Part shown: positions 50,368 to 59,092 of the stretch, in pieces
Position numbering within the stretch: position 1 is the stretch's first letter
Layout: each line of letters starts with the position of its first letter
Assembly: GCF_025463825.1 (NCBI RefSeq)
Contig: NZ_JAODBG010000059.1
Span: 1-64,000, forward strand
DNA from: Cryobacterium sp.
Lineage (GTDB): Bacteria > Actinomycetota > Actinomycetes > Actinomycetales > Microbacteriaceae
Reading direction: 5' to 3'
Length of the DNA: 64,000 nucleotides
Notes under the pieces: model-generated
What the model was told of the DNA's origin: nothing
What the model saw: the letters and a program-made list of their open reading frames with translations, nothing else
Databases searched by the model: none
Position numbers and translations under genes: made by a program

Positions 50368-51528
50368 TCAGGGGGTTGCGGGGAGCAGGCCCTCTCGGAG
50401 CTCGCGGGCAAGGGAGGCCACTACGGCGGGAAGGTCTCCGTCGTTCAAGGCCGCGACAGCCAGCTGTCGCTGATAGCTGGCGCCGTGGTCGAGGATCAGG
50501 TTCAGCTGTCGCAACTCCGGAAGGCAGCCCAGGCGCTCGGCGGTGGGGGAGAGCACCTCGACCAGGCGGCGCACCTCGTCGGTGACCATTCGTTCGGTGC
50601 CGGTGGAGTTCACGATGATCTCGGCCGCCAACCCGTAGCGGGCCGCCCGCCACTTGTTCTCCCGCACGAACCAGGGCTGCATGGTGGGCACCGGGCGCCC
50701 GTTGTCGATCTCGGTCGACATCCACTCGACCAGGCACTGGATGAATGCGGCGATCCCGCCGAGCTCCTCGACGGTGGAGACTCCGTCGCAGGCGCGCACC
50801 TCGATGGTGCCCCAGCGCGGGGAGGGGCGGATGTCCCACCGCACCTCGGTGGCGTCCTCGATGATCCCGGTGACCGTGAGGTCGTTGACGTAGTCTTCCC
50901 ACGCCGACCAGTCCTCGAGCCGCCACGGCAGGCCGGCGGTGGGCAACTGCTGGAACATCTGCGCTCGATTGGAGGCGTATCCGGTGTTGACGCCCGCCCA
51001 GAACGGGCTCGATGCGCTCAACGCCTGCAGGTGCGGCACGAAGCTGAGCAGACCGTTGAGGATCGGGATGACCTTGTCGCGGTCCTCGATGCCCACGTGC
51101 ACGTGGATGCCCCAGATCATCATGTTCCGGCCCCACCACTGGGTGCGGTCGATGAGCTTGTGGTAGCGCTCCTTGTCGGTGACCGTCTGGTCGAACCACT
51201 GGCCGAATGGGTGCGAGCCCGAGCAGATCGGGTCAACACCCCGCGGCTCGGTTATGGCGCGCACCTCGGCGGCCTGGTCGGCGACGTCCGCGACGGCGCC
51301 GGCCACGGTGTGGTGCACTCCGGAGACAAGCTCAACGGTGTTCAACAGGAGCTCCCCGGTGATGTGCGGGTGCGGGGAGCCATCCGGGCCGCGGAGGGCG
51401 TCGAGGACCTCGTCGGCGATCGAGACGAGGTCGCCGGTTTCACGATCGACCAGGGCGAGTTCCCACTCGATGCCGACCGTCGATCGCTCGGAGCGAGCGA
51501 ACTCGATTCCCACGGTTTCGCGTCCCAC
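50368..51528 (-). CDS. YbdK-type glutamate--cysteine ligase family protein
   Basis: The protein is 386 aa from GTG 51528 (403 aa from the upstream track start). Motifs are STVGIEWELALVD at the N-terminus, the region GSHPFGQW, NMMIWGIHVHVGI and MQPWFVRENKWRAARYGL. The family is the GCS2/carboxylate-amine ligase group; some members have weak glutamate-cysteine ligase activity, but actinobacteria use mycothiol rather than glutathione, so the real substrate is open. I chose GTG 51528 because AAGGG precedes it and VGRETVGIEFARSERS reads as a natural start. Confidence 0.87.
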   Translation of the reverse strand: MGRETVGIEFARSERSTVGIEWELALVDRETGDLVSIADEVLDALRGPDGSPHPHITGELLLNTVELVSGVHHTVAGAVADVADQAAEVRAITEPRGVDPICSGSHPFGQWFDQTVTDKERYHKLIDRTQWWGRNMMIWGIHVHVGIEDRDKVIPILNGLLSFVPHLQALSASSPFWAGVNTGYASNRAQMFQQLPTAGLPWRLEDWSAWEDYVNDLTVTGIIEDATEVRWDIRPSPRWGTIEVRACDGVSTVEELGGIAAFIQCLVEWMSTEIDNGRPVPTMQPWFVRENKWRAARYGLAAEIIVNSTGTERMVTDEVRRLVEVLSPTAERLGCLPELRQLNLILDHGASYQRQLAVAALNDGDLPAVVASLARELREGLLPATP

Positions 51529-51579
51529 AGTGCTGCCCTTCGTGCTTCGGTGTCCCGGAGGGGGGACGATCTGGCCCAA

Positions 51580-51815
51580 TCCTGACAGCTAATCGGCTTC
51601 CGCGCCGCCCGGCGCGCGCGACGGGGTCATCACGCGACACGGTACTTCGGAACTCGATTATCACAAAGTGGGTGATGTCTGACACAATGATTAGTCGAGT
51701 TCTGTTGCGCCCGACCCTCTAATCCGGCGTAGCAAGAACCTTATTGAGCTTGTGCCGAGTGTGCCCCCACGCTCACGGCTGTCAGTTCGCCAAACATCTA
51801 AATCACAGGAGAATT
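51580..51815 (+). promoter_or_regulatory. rpsP operon leader and promoter region
   Basis: The spacer between the ligase gene and rpsP is lower in G+C than its surroundings. GAACTCGA (51649-51656) is complementary to TCGAGTTC about 35 bases later, giving a possible imperfect hairpin around CTGACACAATGATTA, where a promoter may lie. The rpsP ribosome site CAGGAGAATT ends the region. Exact promoter elements are uncertain. Confidence 0.35.
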
Positions 51816-52232
51816 GTGGCTGTCAAAATCCGTCTGAAGCGCATGGGCAAGATTCGTGCGCCGTACTACCGCATCGTTGTCGCCGACTCGCGCACCAAGC
51901 GTGATGGTCGTGTCATCGAAGAGATCGGCATCTACCACCCCACGCAGGAGCCTTCGGTCATCGAGGTCAAGTCCGAGCGTGCCCAGTACTGGCTCTCCGT
52001 CGGCGCCCAGCCGACCGAGCAGGTCGCGGCACTCCTCAAGCTGACCGGCGACTGGGGCATCTTCAAGGGCGACAAGAACGCCGTCTCCACCGTCAAGTTC
52101 AAGGAACCGAAGGCCGCCTTCGTCGCCGACGAGAAGAAGAAGCCGGTTCTCAAGCCCAAGGCCGAGAAGCCCGCGGACAAGGCCCCGACCGAAGAAGTTG
52201 CCGCTGAGGCAACCGAAGAGGACAAGGCGTAA
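51816..52232 (+). CDS. rpsP: 30S ribosomal protein S16
   Basis: The 138-aa protein starts with GTG at 51816 ([21 protein letters not shown]), the S16 signature, after AGGAG. The C-terminal ~40 residues form a Lys/Glu/Ala-rich extension common in actinobacterial S16. It heads rpsP-khpA-rimM. Confidence 0.96.
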   Translation: MAVKIRLKRMGKIRAPYYRIVVADSRTKRDGRVIEEIGIYHPTQEPSVIEVKSERAQYWLSVGAQPTEQVAALLKLTGDWGIFKGDKNAVSTVKFKEPKAAFVADEKKKPVLKPKAEKPADKAPTEEVAAEATEEDKA

Positions 52233-52234
52233 TT

Positions 52235-52471
52235 TTGCTCGCTCCCGCGCTTGAGCACCTCGTCAAGGGAATCGTTGATCACCCGGACGATGTGCACGTT
52301 GTAGCCCAGAACTCACCCCGTGGTGAGGTCCTCGAGGTTCGTGTGAACCCCGAGGACCTCGGCCGGGTGATCGGCCGCGCCGGTCGCACCGCCAAGGCGT
52401 TGCGTACTCTCGTGGCCGCTCTGGCCGATGGCAAGCGCGTGCGGGTCGACGTTGTCGACACCGACTTCTGA
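52235..52471 (+). CDS. khpA: KH-domain RNA-binding protein KhpA
   Basis: The 78-aa protein is a single KH domain with the GXXG-type loop VIGRAGRTAKALRTL. It usually pairs with KhpB and binds many RNAs. The TTG start at 52235 lies 2 bases after the rpsP stop, so translation is coupled. Confidence 0.93.
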   Translation: MLAPALEHLVKGIVDHPDDVHVVAQNSPRGEVLEVRVNPEDLGRVIGRAGRTAKALRTLVAALADGKRVRVDVVDTDF

Positions 52472-52478
52472 GCGGGCA

Positions 52479-53144
52479 GTGGACCAGCCCCTCATGAGCG
52501 ACGACAGCATCACCCCGGCCACCCAATTACGGGTGGGGCGCCTCACCAAGGCTCACGGCCTCAAGGGCGCCATCAAGCTGGAGCTGTTCACGGACGACCC
52601 GGGACGACGTTTCGTCCCGGGCGCCGTGTTCACCCTCCAGGTGCCGACCAGCTCACCCTGGCACGGCAAGACCATCGAACTCGTCGAGCTGCGCTGGTAC
52701 AACCAGCACGCCGTCGGGTTCTTCAAGGGAGTGCCGGACCGCGAGGCCGCCGAGACCCTGGCCAAGGCCATTCTCTGGATCGACCAGGACTCCGCCGAGC
52801 AGACGGACGAAGAAGACGCCTGGTACGACCACCAGCTGGTCGGCCTCGCCGTCGTGCGGGACGGCGTTCAGATCGGCACGCTCACGCGCCTCGAACACCT
52901 GCCCGCCCAGGACCTCCTCATTGTGAAGACCGCCAACGGCGAGGTGATGATCCCGTTCGTCAAGGCGATCGTCCCCTCGGTCGACGTGACGGCAGGCATC
53001 ATCACGATCACCCCGCCACCCGGCCTGCTCGAAGAGCTCCCGGACGAGCCGGACACGGACGAAACGGACGCCGTCGAACCGGCAGCGGACCCCGAATCCC
53101 CGGAGCAGGCAGCGACGCCGACTCCCGACGGTCAGGGCGCATAG
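52479..53144 (+). CDS. rimM: Ribosome maturation factor RimM
   Basis: RimM assists 30S head assembly with S19. The 221-aa protein opens with LRVGRLTKAHGLKGAIKLEL, has the PRC-barrel half DLLIVKTANGEVMIPFV, and ends in an acidic Asp/Glu/Pro tail. GTG 52479 (after GAGCGGG) is my choice; ATG 52494 is an alternative. It follows khpA by 7 bases. Confidence 0.94.
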   Translation: MDQPLMSDDSITPATQLRVGRLTKAHGLKGAIKLELFTDDPGRRFVPGAVFTLQVPTSSPWHGKTIELVELRWYNQHAVGFFKGVPDREAAETLAKAILWIDQDSAEQTDEEDAWYDHQLVGLAVVRDGVQIGTLTRLEHLPAQDLLIVKTANGEVMIPFVKAIVPSVDVTAGIITITPPPGLLEELPDEPDTDETDAVEPAADPESPEQAATPTPDGQGA

Positions 53145-53236
53145 CCGCCCCTGACCCAGTTCACGGGGAGAGGCGCGCCGCGCCACACCTACTTCACGTT
53201 CGTTGACACGCGGCCGTTGAAGAGGAGTACCGCCGC

Positions 53237-54094
53237 ATGTCCTACGTGAATCCGGACCACCTGATCGATGAACTCGTTCACTCGGGGGTCGTCAAGTCCA
53301 ACCTCACCGCCCGACAGATGTTCCTGCGCGGCGCCCTGTCCGGGGCGATCCTCGGCGCGGCGACGTCACTGGCGCTCACCGCGGCCGCCCAGACCGGGCT
53401 GCCCATCGTGGGCGCCATCCTGTTCCCCGTCGGTTTCTGCGTGATCCTGATGCTGGGCCTCGAACTGGTCACGGGCAGCTTCGCGCTGATCCCGCTGGCG
53501 GTCCTCGAGGGCCGTACCACGGTCGCCAAGGCGCTCAAGAACTTCGCCATCGTCATCCCGGCGCACATCGTGGGCGCCGGCCTGTTCGCGGTGCTCTATG
53601 TGGGCGTGATCACCTACCTCGGTACCGACACGACCGACCCGGTGATCCAGGCGATCATCCATATGGCCGAGCACAAGGTCCTGCCCTACGAAGCCGTCGG
53701 CGCCGGCGGCATCCTGGTCGCCGTCATCAAGGCCATGCTGTGCAATTGGATGGTGGCGCTGGGCACGATCATGTTCTACACGTCGACCTCGGCTGCGGGC
53801 AAGATCGCCGGCATGTGGCTGCCCGTGCTCACCTTCTTCGGCCTGGGCCTGGAGCACGCCGTGGTGAACATGTTCGTCATCCCTGCGGGCATGCTGCTCG
53901 GGGCGGACATCAGCTTCGGCGACTGGTGGGGCTGGAACACCGGCCCGGTCCTGATCGGTAACTTCATGGGCGCCGTGCTGTTCACCGCCCTGCCCCTGTA
54001 CTTCTCGCACCGCAACACGGTCAACCGCGACGCCGTGAGCCACGACGAGGCCGACGCGGCCCGTCCGACGGAACTCGCCGCCAGCCACTCGTAG
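53237..54094 (+). CDS. Formate/nitrite transporter (FNT) family channel
   Basis: The 285-aa pentameric channel protein has six membrane helices. The family motifs are [19 protein letters not shown] and the gating-site [17 protein letters not shown] with the central His. It moves formate, nitrite or related monovalent anions; no formate or nitrite enzyme genes are nearby, so the cargo is open. GAGGAG lies 10 bases before the ATG. It interrupts the usual rimM-trmD adjacency. Confidence 0.9.
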   Translation: MSYVNPDHLIDELVHSGVVKSNLTARQMFLRGALSGAILGAATSLALTAAAQTGLPIVGAILFPVGFCVILMLGLELVTGSFALIPLAVLEGRTTVAKALKNFAIVIPAHIVGAGLFAVLYVGVITYLGTDTTDPVIQAIIHMAEHKVLPYEAVGAGGILVAVIKAMLCNWMVALGTIMFYTSTSAAGKIAGMWLPVLTFFGLGLEHAVVNMFVIPAGMLLGADISFGDWWGWNTGPVLIGNFMGAVLFTALPLYFSHRNTVNRDAVSHDEADAARPTELAASHS

Positions 54095-54097
54095 ACT
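54092..54097 (+). promoter_or_regulatory. -10 box of trmD
   Basis: TAGACT contains the stop codon of the FNT gene and ends 7 bases before the trmD ATG at 54105, so trmD has its own leaderless start. Confidence 0.55.
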
Positions 54098-54104
54098 TGC
54101 CGAT

Positions 54105-54887
54105 ATGCGCATCGACATCATCAGTATTTTTCCGGAATTCTTCGGTGTGCTGGACATCTCCCTCCTCGGCCGCGCCCGGCAGGCCGGCCTGATCGACCTC
54201 GCCGTGCACAACCTGCGCGACTTCACCCACGACCGGCACAGCACCGTCGACGACACCCCGTACGGCGGCGGCGCCGGCATGGTGATGAAGCCGGAGCCCT
54301 GGGGCGAGGCGCTGGACAGCATCCTTCCCGCGGCGCCGGAACCGGGCGTCATGCCAACGGGAGCCGGCACCGGCCCCGTGTTGATCTTCCCCTCACCCGC
54401 CGGCGAACAGTTCACCCAGGCCATGGCCAGGGAACTGGCAGCCGAGCCGCACCTGGTCTTCGGCTGCGGTCGCTACGAGGGAATCGACCAGCGCGTCGTG
54501 GACCACTTCGCCGGCCGGGGCCGCGTGCGGCTGGTGAGCCTGGGCGACTACGTCCTGAACGGGGGAGAGGTGGCCGTGATGGCCATGATCGAGGCCATCG
54601 GTCGGCTCATCCCCGGCGTGGTCGGCAACCCGGAGAGCCTCGTCGAGGAATCGCACGAGGATGGCCTGCTCGAGTACCCGAGCTACACCAAGCCCGCCAG
54701 CTGGCGCGGCCTCGACGTGCCGCCCGTTCTGCTCAGCGGCAACCACGGCGCGATCGCGACGTGGCGCCGTGAGAAGCAGCTCGAGCGCACCAGGGCGGTC
54801 CGGCCCGACCTCCTCCCGGCAGACATGGCCGATGCGGAGCTTCTGCCTCCAGCGAACTCCAAGGCTCGGCGGGGCTCGCGCGGGTAA
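54105..54887 (+). CDS. trmD: tRNA (guanine(37)-N(1))-methyltransferase
   Basis: TrmD methylates G37 of tRNAs to prevent frameshifting. The 260-aa SPOUT enzyme has [40 protein letters not shown] and [12 protein letters not shown] of the trefoil knot. Neighbours rpsP, rimM and rplS are the usual ones. Confidence 0.96.
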   Translation: MRIDIISIFPEFFGVLDISLLGRARQAGLIDLAVHNLRDFTHDRHSTVDDTPYGGGAGMVMKPEPWGEALDSILPAAPEPGVMPTGAGTGPVLIFPSPAGEQFTQAMARELAAEPHLVFGCGRYEGIDQRVVDHFAGRGRVRLVSLGDYVLNGGEVAVMAMIEAIGRLIPGVVGNPESLVEESHEDGLLEYPSYTKPASWRGLDVPPVLLSGNHGAIATWRREKQLERTRAVRPDLLPADMADAELLPPANSKARRGSRG

Positions 54888-54890
54888 TCT
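54885..54890 (+). promoter_or_regulatory. -10 box of the membrane-protein gene
   Basis: TAATCT contains the trmD stop codon and ends 7 bases before the GTG at 54898. Confidence 0.5.
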
Positions 54891-54897
54891 GGGCACT

Positions 54898-55452
54898 GTG
54901 ATTCTCCGCAGGGTCTTCTACTACTGGCAGTTCGTGGCCGTCGGCGTGCTGCCGCTCTGGCTGATGATCGCCGCGTCCATTTTCGGGACCTCCGCCTGGC
55001 AGGTGCTCGGCGCGGCGTTCGGGGCCATCGCCATCGGCTTCGGGTTGCTCGTCGTGGCCTCGCTGTTCCTGGCCCGCAAGGAGGTGCGCCTGGCCAAGGC
55101 CGTCTCCTGGGCCGACGTGGGCGTGCTCACGCTATGGCACCTGATGATCGTCCTCATGGGCGTCTTCTCGGTGACCGCGCCCTGGCTGTCGGTCCTGGTG
55201 GTCCTGGTCGGCATCGGCGCCTTCTGGTTCGCGGCCTGGGAACTCTACGCCGCCGCCCGCAAGCGCGTGCGGGAGGCCTTGGCGTACCTCGACGAGACGG
55301 CCCGTTACGGTACAGTTCCGGCCGGTGGGTCCCCGTTCCCGACGGTGTCGAACCCCGCTGCGAACCCGGCCGCATCGCGCTCCCAGCCGGCCAGCCCGGC
55401 ATCCGCCGACCCGAGCGTGATCATCATCCAGGAGAAGCCCGGCGAACGCTGA
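54898..55452 (+). CDS. Hypothetical membrane protein
   Basis: The 184-aa protein has four probable membrane helices (FVAVGVLPLWLMIAA, LGAAFGAIAIGFGLLVVASLF, ADVGVLTLWHLMIVLMGVF, LSVLVVLVGIGAFWFAAWEL) and a cytoplasmic Pro/Ala/Ser-rich tail ending IIIQEKPGER. I do not recognise a functional family. It sits between trmD and rplS, starting from a leaderless GTG. Confidence 0.8.
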   Translation: MILRRVFYYWQFVAVGVLPLWLMIAASIFGTSAWQVLGAAFGAIAIGFGLLVVASLFLARKEVRLAKAVSWADVGVLTLWHLMIVLMGVFSVTAPWLSVLVVLVGIGAFWFAAWELYAAARKRVREALAYLDETARYGTVPAGGSPFPTVSNPAANPAASRSQPASPASADPSVIIIQEKPGER

Positions 55453-55482
55453 GCACGCCCTGTTGGCGCGCCGCGGCATTTC

Positions 55483-55626
55483 GTGGCAGAATAAGCGTTT
55501 GTGCCGCGGCAAGTCTCTGCCACAGGGGAGCTGCATCGACATCGGCACGCACACACTCAATTGGTCGCCACCAGCTCACAGAACGTGAGCGGGCGGGGCG
55601 CCACTAAAACGTCCTCGACCTGTGGC
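55483..55626 (+). promoter_or_regulatory. rplS leader with alternative RNA pairings
   Basis: The roughly 190-base spacer before rplS is rich in complementary segments. GTGGCAGA (55483-55490) pairs with TCTGCCAC (55516-55523). The overlapping GCCACAGG (55519-55526) instead pairs with CCTGTGGC (55619-55626), so the two helices exclude each other. GCTCAC-AGAAC-GTGAGC (55574-55590) is a local hairpin between them. This is consistent with ribosomal-protein autoregulation of L19, which is an inference. Confidence 0.5.
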
Positions 55627-55646
55627 GGGTACAGAGAGCGAATAAC

Positions 55647-55991
55647 ATGCATATTCTCGACCAGGTGGACGCAGCATCGCTGCGTTCAGACATCCCGGAG
55701 TTCCGCGCGGGCGACACCGTCAAGGTCCACGTCAACATCGTTGAAGGCGCACGCTCGCGTGTCCAGGTCTTCCAGGGCGTCGTCATCGGCCGCTCCGGCG
55801 AAGGCGTTCGCGAGACCTTCTGCGTCCGTAAGGTCAGCTTCCAGGTCGGCGTCGAGCGTACCTTCCCGGTGCACTCCCCGGTGATCGACCACATCGAGGT
55901 CGTCGTCCGCGGTGACGTGCGTCGCGCCAAGCTGTACTACCTGCGCGGTCTGCGCGGCAAGAAGGCCAAGATCAAGGAAAAGCGCGACTAA
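55647..55991 (+). CDS. rplS: 50S ribosomal protein L19
   Basis: The 114-aa protein has the L19 signatures [16 protein letters not shown] and [10 protein letters not shown], ending in the Lys-rich [12 protein letters not shown]. It contacts the 30S-50S interface. A possible ribosome site (AGAGAGCG) precedes the ATG, and the structured leader described above lies upstream. Confidence 0.97.
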   Translation: MHILDQVDAASLRSDIPEFRAGDTVKVHVNIVEGARSRVQVFQGVVIGRSGEGVRETFCVRKVSFQVGVERTFPVHSPVIDHIEVVVRGDVRRAKLYYLRGLRGKKAKIKEKRD

Positions 55992-56055
55992 CAGCGCCCG
56001 CCTCGAATCCGCTTCGGCTCGTGCCTGAGCGTCTTCGCAGCCCGCTGGATTTCCC

Positions 56056-56094
56056 CCTGAGCTCCTCCCCGCTAAACTGGGCGAGGAGCTCAGG
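56056..56094. promoter_or_regulatory. 12-bp inverted repeat over the lepB promoter
   Basis: CCTGAGCTCCTC and GAGGAGCTCAGG form a perfect 12-bp stem. Its 15-base loop holds TAAACT (56072-56077), a likely -10 box for lepB, and the right arm holds the GAGGAG that could be its ribosome site. It may act as rplS terminator, as operator, or as RNA hairpin masking translation. Confidence 0.55.
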
Positions 56095-56101
56095 CGGTTA
56101 A

Positions 56102-56848
56102 ATGACAGACAACATTCTGCCCTCGCGATCGCATCGCCTGGAATCAGATTCGCCGCGCAAGAAGCGCGGCATCGCGATATTCATTCGCGACCTTCTCATC
56201 ATCTTCGTGGTGGCATTGCTCATCTCGTTCCTGATCAAGACGTTCCTGGTGCGCTCGTTCTACATCCCGTCGGGGTCGATGGAGAACACCCTGCTGGTGC
56301 AGGACCGCATCATCGTCAACCAGCTCGAACCCGGCCTGGTGCCGGTGTCCCGGGGCGATGTCGTCGTCTTCCGGGACCCGGGCGGATGGCTGCCCCCGCA
56401 GGCGCCACTCGAGCAGAACCCCGTCGTCGCGGCCCTGGATTGGACCATGTCGGTGGTGGGCCTGTCCGCCCCGGACAGCAACGACCACCTCATCAAGCGG
56501 ATCATCGGGCTGCCCGGTGACCACGTCGTGTGCTGCAACGCCCTCGGCCAGATGAGCGTCAACGACGTTCCGCTCAACGAGCCCTATGTGCTGTTGCCCG
56601 CCGGCCAGACCAGCGCCTCCAAGGACGCCTTCGACGTCGTGGTGCCCGAGGACTCCCTCTGGGTGATGGGCGACAACCGCTACGACTCGCTCGACTCCCG
56701 CTACCACCCGGACACTCCCGGGAAGGGTTTCGTGCCCATGGACAACGTCGTAGGCCGCGCCATGGTGATCAGCTGGCCGCTGAACCGCTTGAGTTGGCTC
56801 GGCGATTACCCGGACGTCTTCAGAGGGGTCGAAGAGGCCGAGAAGTGA
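56102..56848 (+). CDS. lepB: Signal peptidase I
   Basis: The 248-aa membrane protease removes signal peptides. A basic N-terminus and one helix (IFVVALLISFLIKTFLV) are followed by the catalytic Ser in PSGSMENTL (near 59) and Lys in LIKRIIGLPGD (near 132), and the GDNRYDSLDSR box. It lies between rplS and rnhB as in related genomes. Confidence 0.95.
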   Translation: MTDNILPSRSHRLESDSPRKKRGIAIFIRDLLIIFVVALLISFLIKTFLVRSFYIPSGSMENTLLVQDRIIVNQLEPGLVPVSRGDVVVFRDPGGWLPPQAPLEQNPVVAALDWTMSVVGLSAPDSNDHLIKRIIGLPGDHVVCCNALGQMSVNDVPLNEPYVLLPAGQTSASKDAFDVVVPEDSLWVMGDNRYDSLDSRYHPDTPGKGFVPMDNVVGRAMVISWPLNRLSWLGDYPDVFRGVEEAEK

Positions 56849-56864
56849 TGGAGCAGGGCCGAGA

Positions 56865-57512
56865 ATGATGGCTGTCGTCGAACCCACCCTCGAGGTGGAA
56901 CTCGCCATGCTCGCCGGCGGCGCCAGCTGCGTCATAGGCTGCGACGAAGTGGGCCGTGGCGCCCTCGCCGGCCCGGTCGCGGTGGGCGTGGCCGTGGTGA
57001 CGGCGGCCGTGGGCGCATTCCCGGTCGGGCTGCGGGACTCGAAGCTGCTCAGCGAACCACGCCGGGAACTGCTCGCTCCGCTGGCCGCCGCCTGGGCGCA
57101 GCACAGCGCCGTCGGTCTGGCCTCCCCGCAGGAGGTGGACGCGGTGGGCATCATCGCCGCGTTGGGCCTGGCCGGCAAGCGCGCCCTGGCGCAGCTGCAC
57201 AGCGCCGGCGTCGACATCCGGAACGCCGTGGTGCTGCTGGACGGCAACGACGACTGGCTGAACAAGGCACTGACCACTCCACTGGCCGTCGTTACCCGCA
57301 TCAAGGCCGACCAGGATTGCGCGTCGGTTTCGGCGGCATCCGTCATCGCGAAGGTCCATCGGGACCGGCTCATGATCGAGGCCGACGTCAGCACGCCGGG
57401 CTACGGCTGGAAGGGCAACAAGGGTTACGGGAGCGCCGAGCACATGGCGGCCATCGGAACCCTCGGAGCCAGCGGGCAGCACCGTCTGAGCTGGCTCAAA
57501 ATTTCGCCGTAG
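56865..57512 (+). CDS. rnhB: Ribonuclease HII
   Basis: RNase HII nicks RNA in RNA-DNA hybrids and at misincorporated ribonucleotides. The 215-aa protein has the catalytic DEVGRG motif with GALAGPV, the DSKLLS segment, and KADQDCASVSAASVIAKVHRD. It starts 16 bases after lepB; ATG 56868 is equally possible. Confidence 0.95.
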   Translation: MMAVVEPTLEVELAMLAGGASCVIGCDEVGRGALAGPVAVGVAVVTAAVGAFPVGLRDSKLLSEPRRELLAPLAAAWAQHSAVGLASPQEVDAVGIIAALGLAGKRALAQLHSAGVDIRNAVVLLDGNDDWLNKALTTPLAVVTRIKADQDCASVSAASVIAKVHRDRLMIEADVSTPGYGWKGNKGYGSAEHMAAIGTLGASGQHRLSWLKISP

Positions 57513-57522
57513 CTTCAGCGCG

Positions 57523-57528
57523 TAAGAT
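57523..57528 (+). promoter_or_regulatory. -10 box of the DUF2469 gene
   Basis: TAAGAT lies 9 bases before the ATG at 57538. Confidence 0.5.
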
Positions 57529-57537
57529 TGACTCACC

Positions 57538-57861
57538 ATGGAAGAAGACGAATTCGAGGACTACGACCGCGAGGTCGAGTTGGCCCTGTACCGCGAGTAC
57601 CGAGACGTAGTTGGCCAGTTCCAGTACGTCGTCGAGACCGAACGCCGGTTCTACCTCGCGAACGAGGTCGAGCTGGTGCGGCGGGACACCGAGCACGACT
57701 TCTACTTCGAGCTGACGATGAAAGACGTCTGGGTGTGGGATGTCTACCGCTCCGACCGGTTCGTGAAGTCCGTGCGCGTGCTGACCTTCAAGGACGTGAA
57801 CGTGGAGGAGCTCGCCTCCAAGGAGTTCGAGCTGCCTAAGGAACTCGCGCTCGACGAGTAG
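57538..57861 (+). CDS. DUF2469 family protein
   Basis: The 107-aa acidic protein (start EEDEFEDYDREVELALYREY) belongs to the actinobacterial DUF2469 family, nearly always found after rnhB. It has no membrane segment or known motif. The function is not known to me. Confidence 0.9.
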   Translation: MEEDEFEDYDREVELALYREYRDVVGQFQYVVETERRFYLANEVELVRRDTEHDFYFELTMKDVWVWDVYRSDRFVKSVRVLTFKDVNVEELASKEFELPKELALDE

Positions 57862-57887
57862 CCCGTGACGGTCCGGCGCCGGGCTGC

Positions 57888-57893
57888 TAGCGT
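57888..57893 (+). promoter_or_regulatory. -10 box of the dipeptidase gene
   Basis: TAGCGT ends 6 bases before the ATG at 57900. Confidence 0.5.
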
Positions 57894-57899
57894 GTCGGG

Positions 57900-59000
57900 A
57901 TGACCGCAGGCCCGAACTCCGACCGTACCGCTGGCCAGTCCACGGTTGACGAGGCGCTCGAGCTCGCACCGCTGATCGACGGCCACAACGACTGGGCCTG
58001 GGAGTGCCGCGAGAACCGCGGCTACTCGGTGGAGGGCCTGGACGGTGCCCTCGACACGGACACCGACATCGACCGGTTGCGCGCCGGCCGGGTCGGTGGC
58101 CAATTCTGGTCGGTGTATGTGGCGGACACCCTGCCGGGTGCGGACGCCGTGCAGGGCACCCTGGAGCAGATCGACTGGGTGTACCGGCTCGCCGCGCGCT
58201 ACCCGGAGACCTTCCAGATCGCCACCAGCGCCGCCGGGGTGGAGGCCGCCAGGGCCAGCGGGCGCATCGCGTCGCTGCTGGGCGCCGAGGGGGCGCACAG
58301 CCTCAACGACTCGCCCGCCGTGCTGCGGATGCTTGCCAGGCTCGGGGTGCGCTACCTCACCCTCACCCACGTGCACAACGCCAGCTGGGCCGACTCCGGC
58401 ACAGACGAACCGGTGCACGGCGGCCTGAGCGACCGGGGGGTGGAGTACATCCGGGAACTCAACCGGCTGGGCATGCTCATCGACCTGTCCCACGTCTCCC
58501 CGGCCACCGCGCACGCCGCCCTGGACGTCACGACGGCCCCGGTCATCTTCAGCCACAGCTCCTGCGCCGCCGTCACGGCGCATCCGCGCAATGTGCCCGA
58601 CGACGTCTTGCGGCGCCTGGCGACAAACGACGGGGTGCTGATGGTCACCTTCGTGCCGCAGTTCGTCTCGGCCGAGCACGCGGCCTGGTTCGACGGCGAC
58701 CGGTCCGGGCCCGAACCCCGGGTCACCCTTGACCAGGTGGCCGACCACGTTGAGCACGCCCGCATCGTCGCCGGCGTGCGGCACATCGGCCTGGGCGGCG
58801 ACTTCGACGGTACCGATGAGTTCCCCGACCAGCTCGAGGGCGTCGACGGATATCCCGCCCTGCTGGAAGAACTCGCCCGGCGCGGCTGGAGCGCCGCGGA
58901 ACTGGCCGCCCTCGCCGGCGCTAACGTCCTGCGGGTGTTGCGGGCCACGGATGCCGCCTTCGCCGGGAACGATCCAACCCTCACCGCACTGCCGGTCTGA
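57900..59000 (+). CDS. Membrane dipeptidase family (M19) peptidase
   Basis: The 366-aa amidohydrolase-fold protein has zinc ligands in IDGHNDWAWE, the bridging Glu in LLGAEGAHSL, and His residues in FSHSSCAAV and VRHIGLGGDFDG. It hydrolyses dipeptides, possibly including D-amino acid substrates. No signal peptide is seen, so it is cytoplasmic. Confidence 0.93.
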   Translation: MTAGPNSDRTAGQSTVDEALELAPLIDGHNDWAWECRENRGYSVEGLDGALDTDTDIDRLRAGRVGGQFWSVYVADTLPGADAVQGTLEQIDWVYRLAARYPETFQIATSAAGVEAARASGRIASLLGAEGAHSLNDSPAVLRMLARLGVRYLTLTHVHNASWADSGTDEPVHGGLSDRGVEYIRELNRLGMLIDLSHVSPATAHAALDVTTAPVIFSHSSCAAVTAHPRNVPDDVLRRLATNDGVLMVTFVPQFVSAEHAAWFDGDRSGPEPRVTLDQVADHVEHARIVAGVRHIGLGGDFDGTDEFPDQLEGVDGYPALLEELARRGWSAAELAALAGANVLRVLRATDAAFAGNDPTLTALPV

Positions 59001-59092
59001 CTGCATCCGATTGGTTATTTTCCGCCCGTGTCGAAGCGGAGGCTCCGGCGTAAAATCCGTCGTAAGTTCTCTTCTCGAAGGAGTGGATCGCA

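Noticed and set aside
53145-53236. Riboswitch before the FNT channel gene
   Set aside because: Only short GC-rich complementarity is present, without a recognisable aptamer.
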